Of a stretch of 64,000 nucleotides of DNA, positions 63,821-64,000 are shown piece by piece. Position numbers and translations under genes: made by a program. The stretch covers positions 18,195 to 82,194 of the forward strand of contig JAGVCA010000048.1 of the NCBI GenBank assembly GCA_020059485.1, written 5' to 3'. The DNA comes from Anaerolineales bacterium. Its GTDB lineage: Bacteria > Chloroflexota > Anaerolineae > Anaerolineales > UBA11579. The notes under the pieces are model-generated. The model saw nothing but the letters and a program-made list of their open reading frames with translations. It was not told the DNA's origin and did not search any database. Within the stretch, counting starts at the first letter, position 1. Every line of letters begins with the position of its first letter.

Positions 63821-64000
63821 ATGATCCGGACCTACAAATACCGCCTGCGGCCTAACAGAACGCAAACCACCGCCCTCGACAGCCTGTTCTCCCAGGCGCG
63901 TCGGCTGTACAACGCCGCCCTGGAACAGCGCATCACCACCTACCAGGAAAGCGGGGAAGGGATCCGCTATCCGGCCCAATGGGTGCACTTCCGCGATCAG
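63821..64000 (+). CDS. tnpB: IS200/IS605 TnpB, RNA-guided nuclease family (3' partial)
   Basis: An ATG at 63821, directly after the TnpA stop, opens a frame that continues past the window end; 60 residues are visible. MIRTYKYRLRPNRTQ and LDSLFSQARRLYNAALEQRI are the typical N-terminus of TnpB. The RuvC active site and zinc finger lie outside the window, so activity cannot be judged. Confidence 0.85.
   Translation, partial: MIRTYKYRLRPNRTQTTALDSLFSQARRLYNAALEQRITTYQESGEGIRYPAQWVHFRDQ

Overview
The window reads as a chromosome segment of an anaerobic or facultative member of the Chloroflexota, most likely an Anaerolineae relative. This is inferred from gene content: many lipoproteins with a canonical lipobox and no recognisable outer-membrane machinery, an NBR1-Ig-like lipoprotein, a mevalonate-pathway decarboxylase, an archaeal-type purine phosphoribosyltransferase, a large bacterial alpha-2-macroglobulin, and MinD/ferredoxin plus NifX-like cofactor genes. 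No rRNA or other taxonomic marker was used, so the assignment is moderate.

Layout. 1-3538: end of a peptide-ABC binding protein, then a lipoprotein with a duplicated domain and a C-terminal cupredoxin, then an anti-sigma/ECF sigma pair on the minus strand. 3632-9025: a self-contained cofactor locus (XRE-cupin regulator, radical SAM protein, two NifX-like proteins, two MinD/ferredoxin ATPases, DUF364 protein). It opens from a 34-bp palindrome with overlapping divergent promoters and is flanked by a 32-nt direct repeat; it resembles an orange-protein (ORP)-type locus. 9121-19764: cell-envelope and housekeeping genes (TPR-lytic transglycosylase, radC, M23/glycosidase-like fusion, acylphosphatase, peptidase MA, AEC transporter, HEAT protein, site-2 protease, mevalonate decarboxylase). 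19981-28160: MFS transporter, cNMP-binding protein, 2051-residue alpha-2-macroglobulin. 28323-28399: tRNA-Lys(CTT).

28.6-43.6 kb is visibly more AT-rich than its neighbours. Hand counts gave 25/60 and 26/60 G+C on two sequence lines, against 36/60 on a line inside the macroglobulin gene. It begins just after the tRNA gene and carries a TetR/ABC/ABC-cNMP/FtsX/membrane-fusion efflux operon and a complete histidine operon (hisGDCBHAFIE plus a HAD hydrolase). The his operon is preceded by a leader peptide with four consecutive His codons and an intrinsic terminator, which is a textbook attenuator layout. hisC is split by a one-base frameshift.

43.7-57.6 kb: secreted pullulanase, a lipoprotein of unknown function, a fused E1 alpha/beta 2-oxoacid dehydrogenase, a VOC protein, ROK kinase plus 6-phosphogluconate dehydrogenase, a glutaredoxin-thioredoxin reductase fusion, and an adenosine kinase/SAH hydrolase pair for SAH recycling. 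57.65-63.4 kb (minus strand): Nudix, YbaK, NBR1-Ig lipoprotein, recA with a possible SOS box, M23 peptidase and a TolB-like propeller. 63.49-64.0 kb: an IS200/IS605 element with a shortened TnpA and the start of TnpB, cut by the window end.

No gap between called genes exceeds 300 bases. No CRISPR array, rRNA or replication origin was seen.
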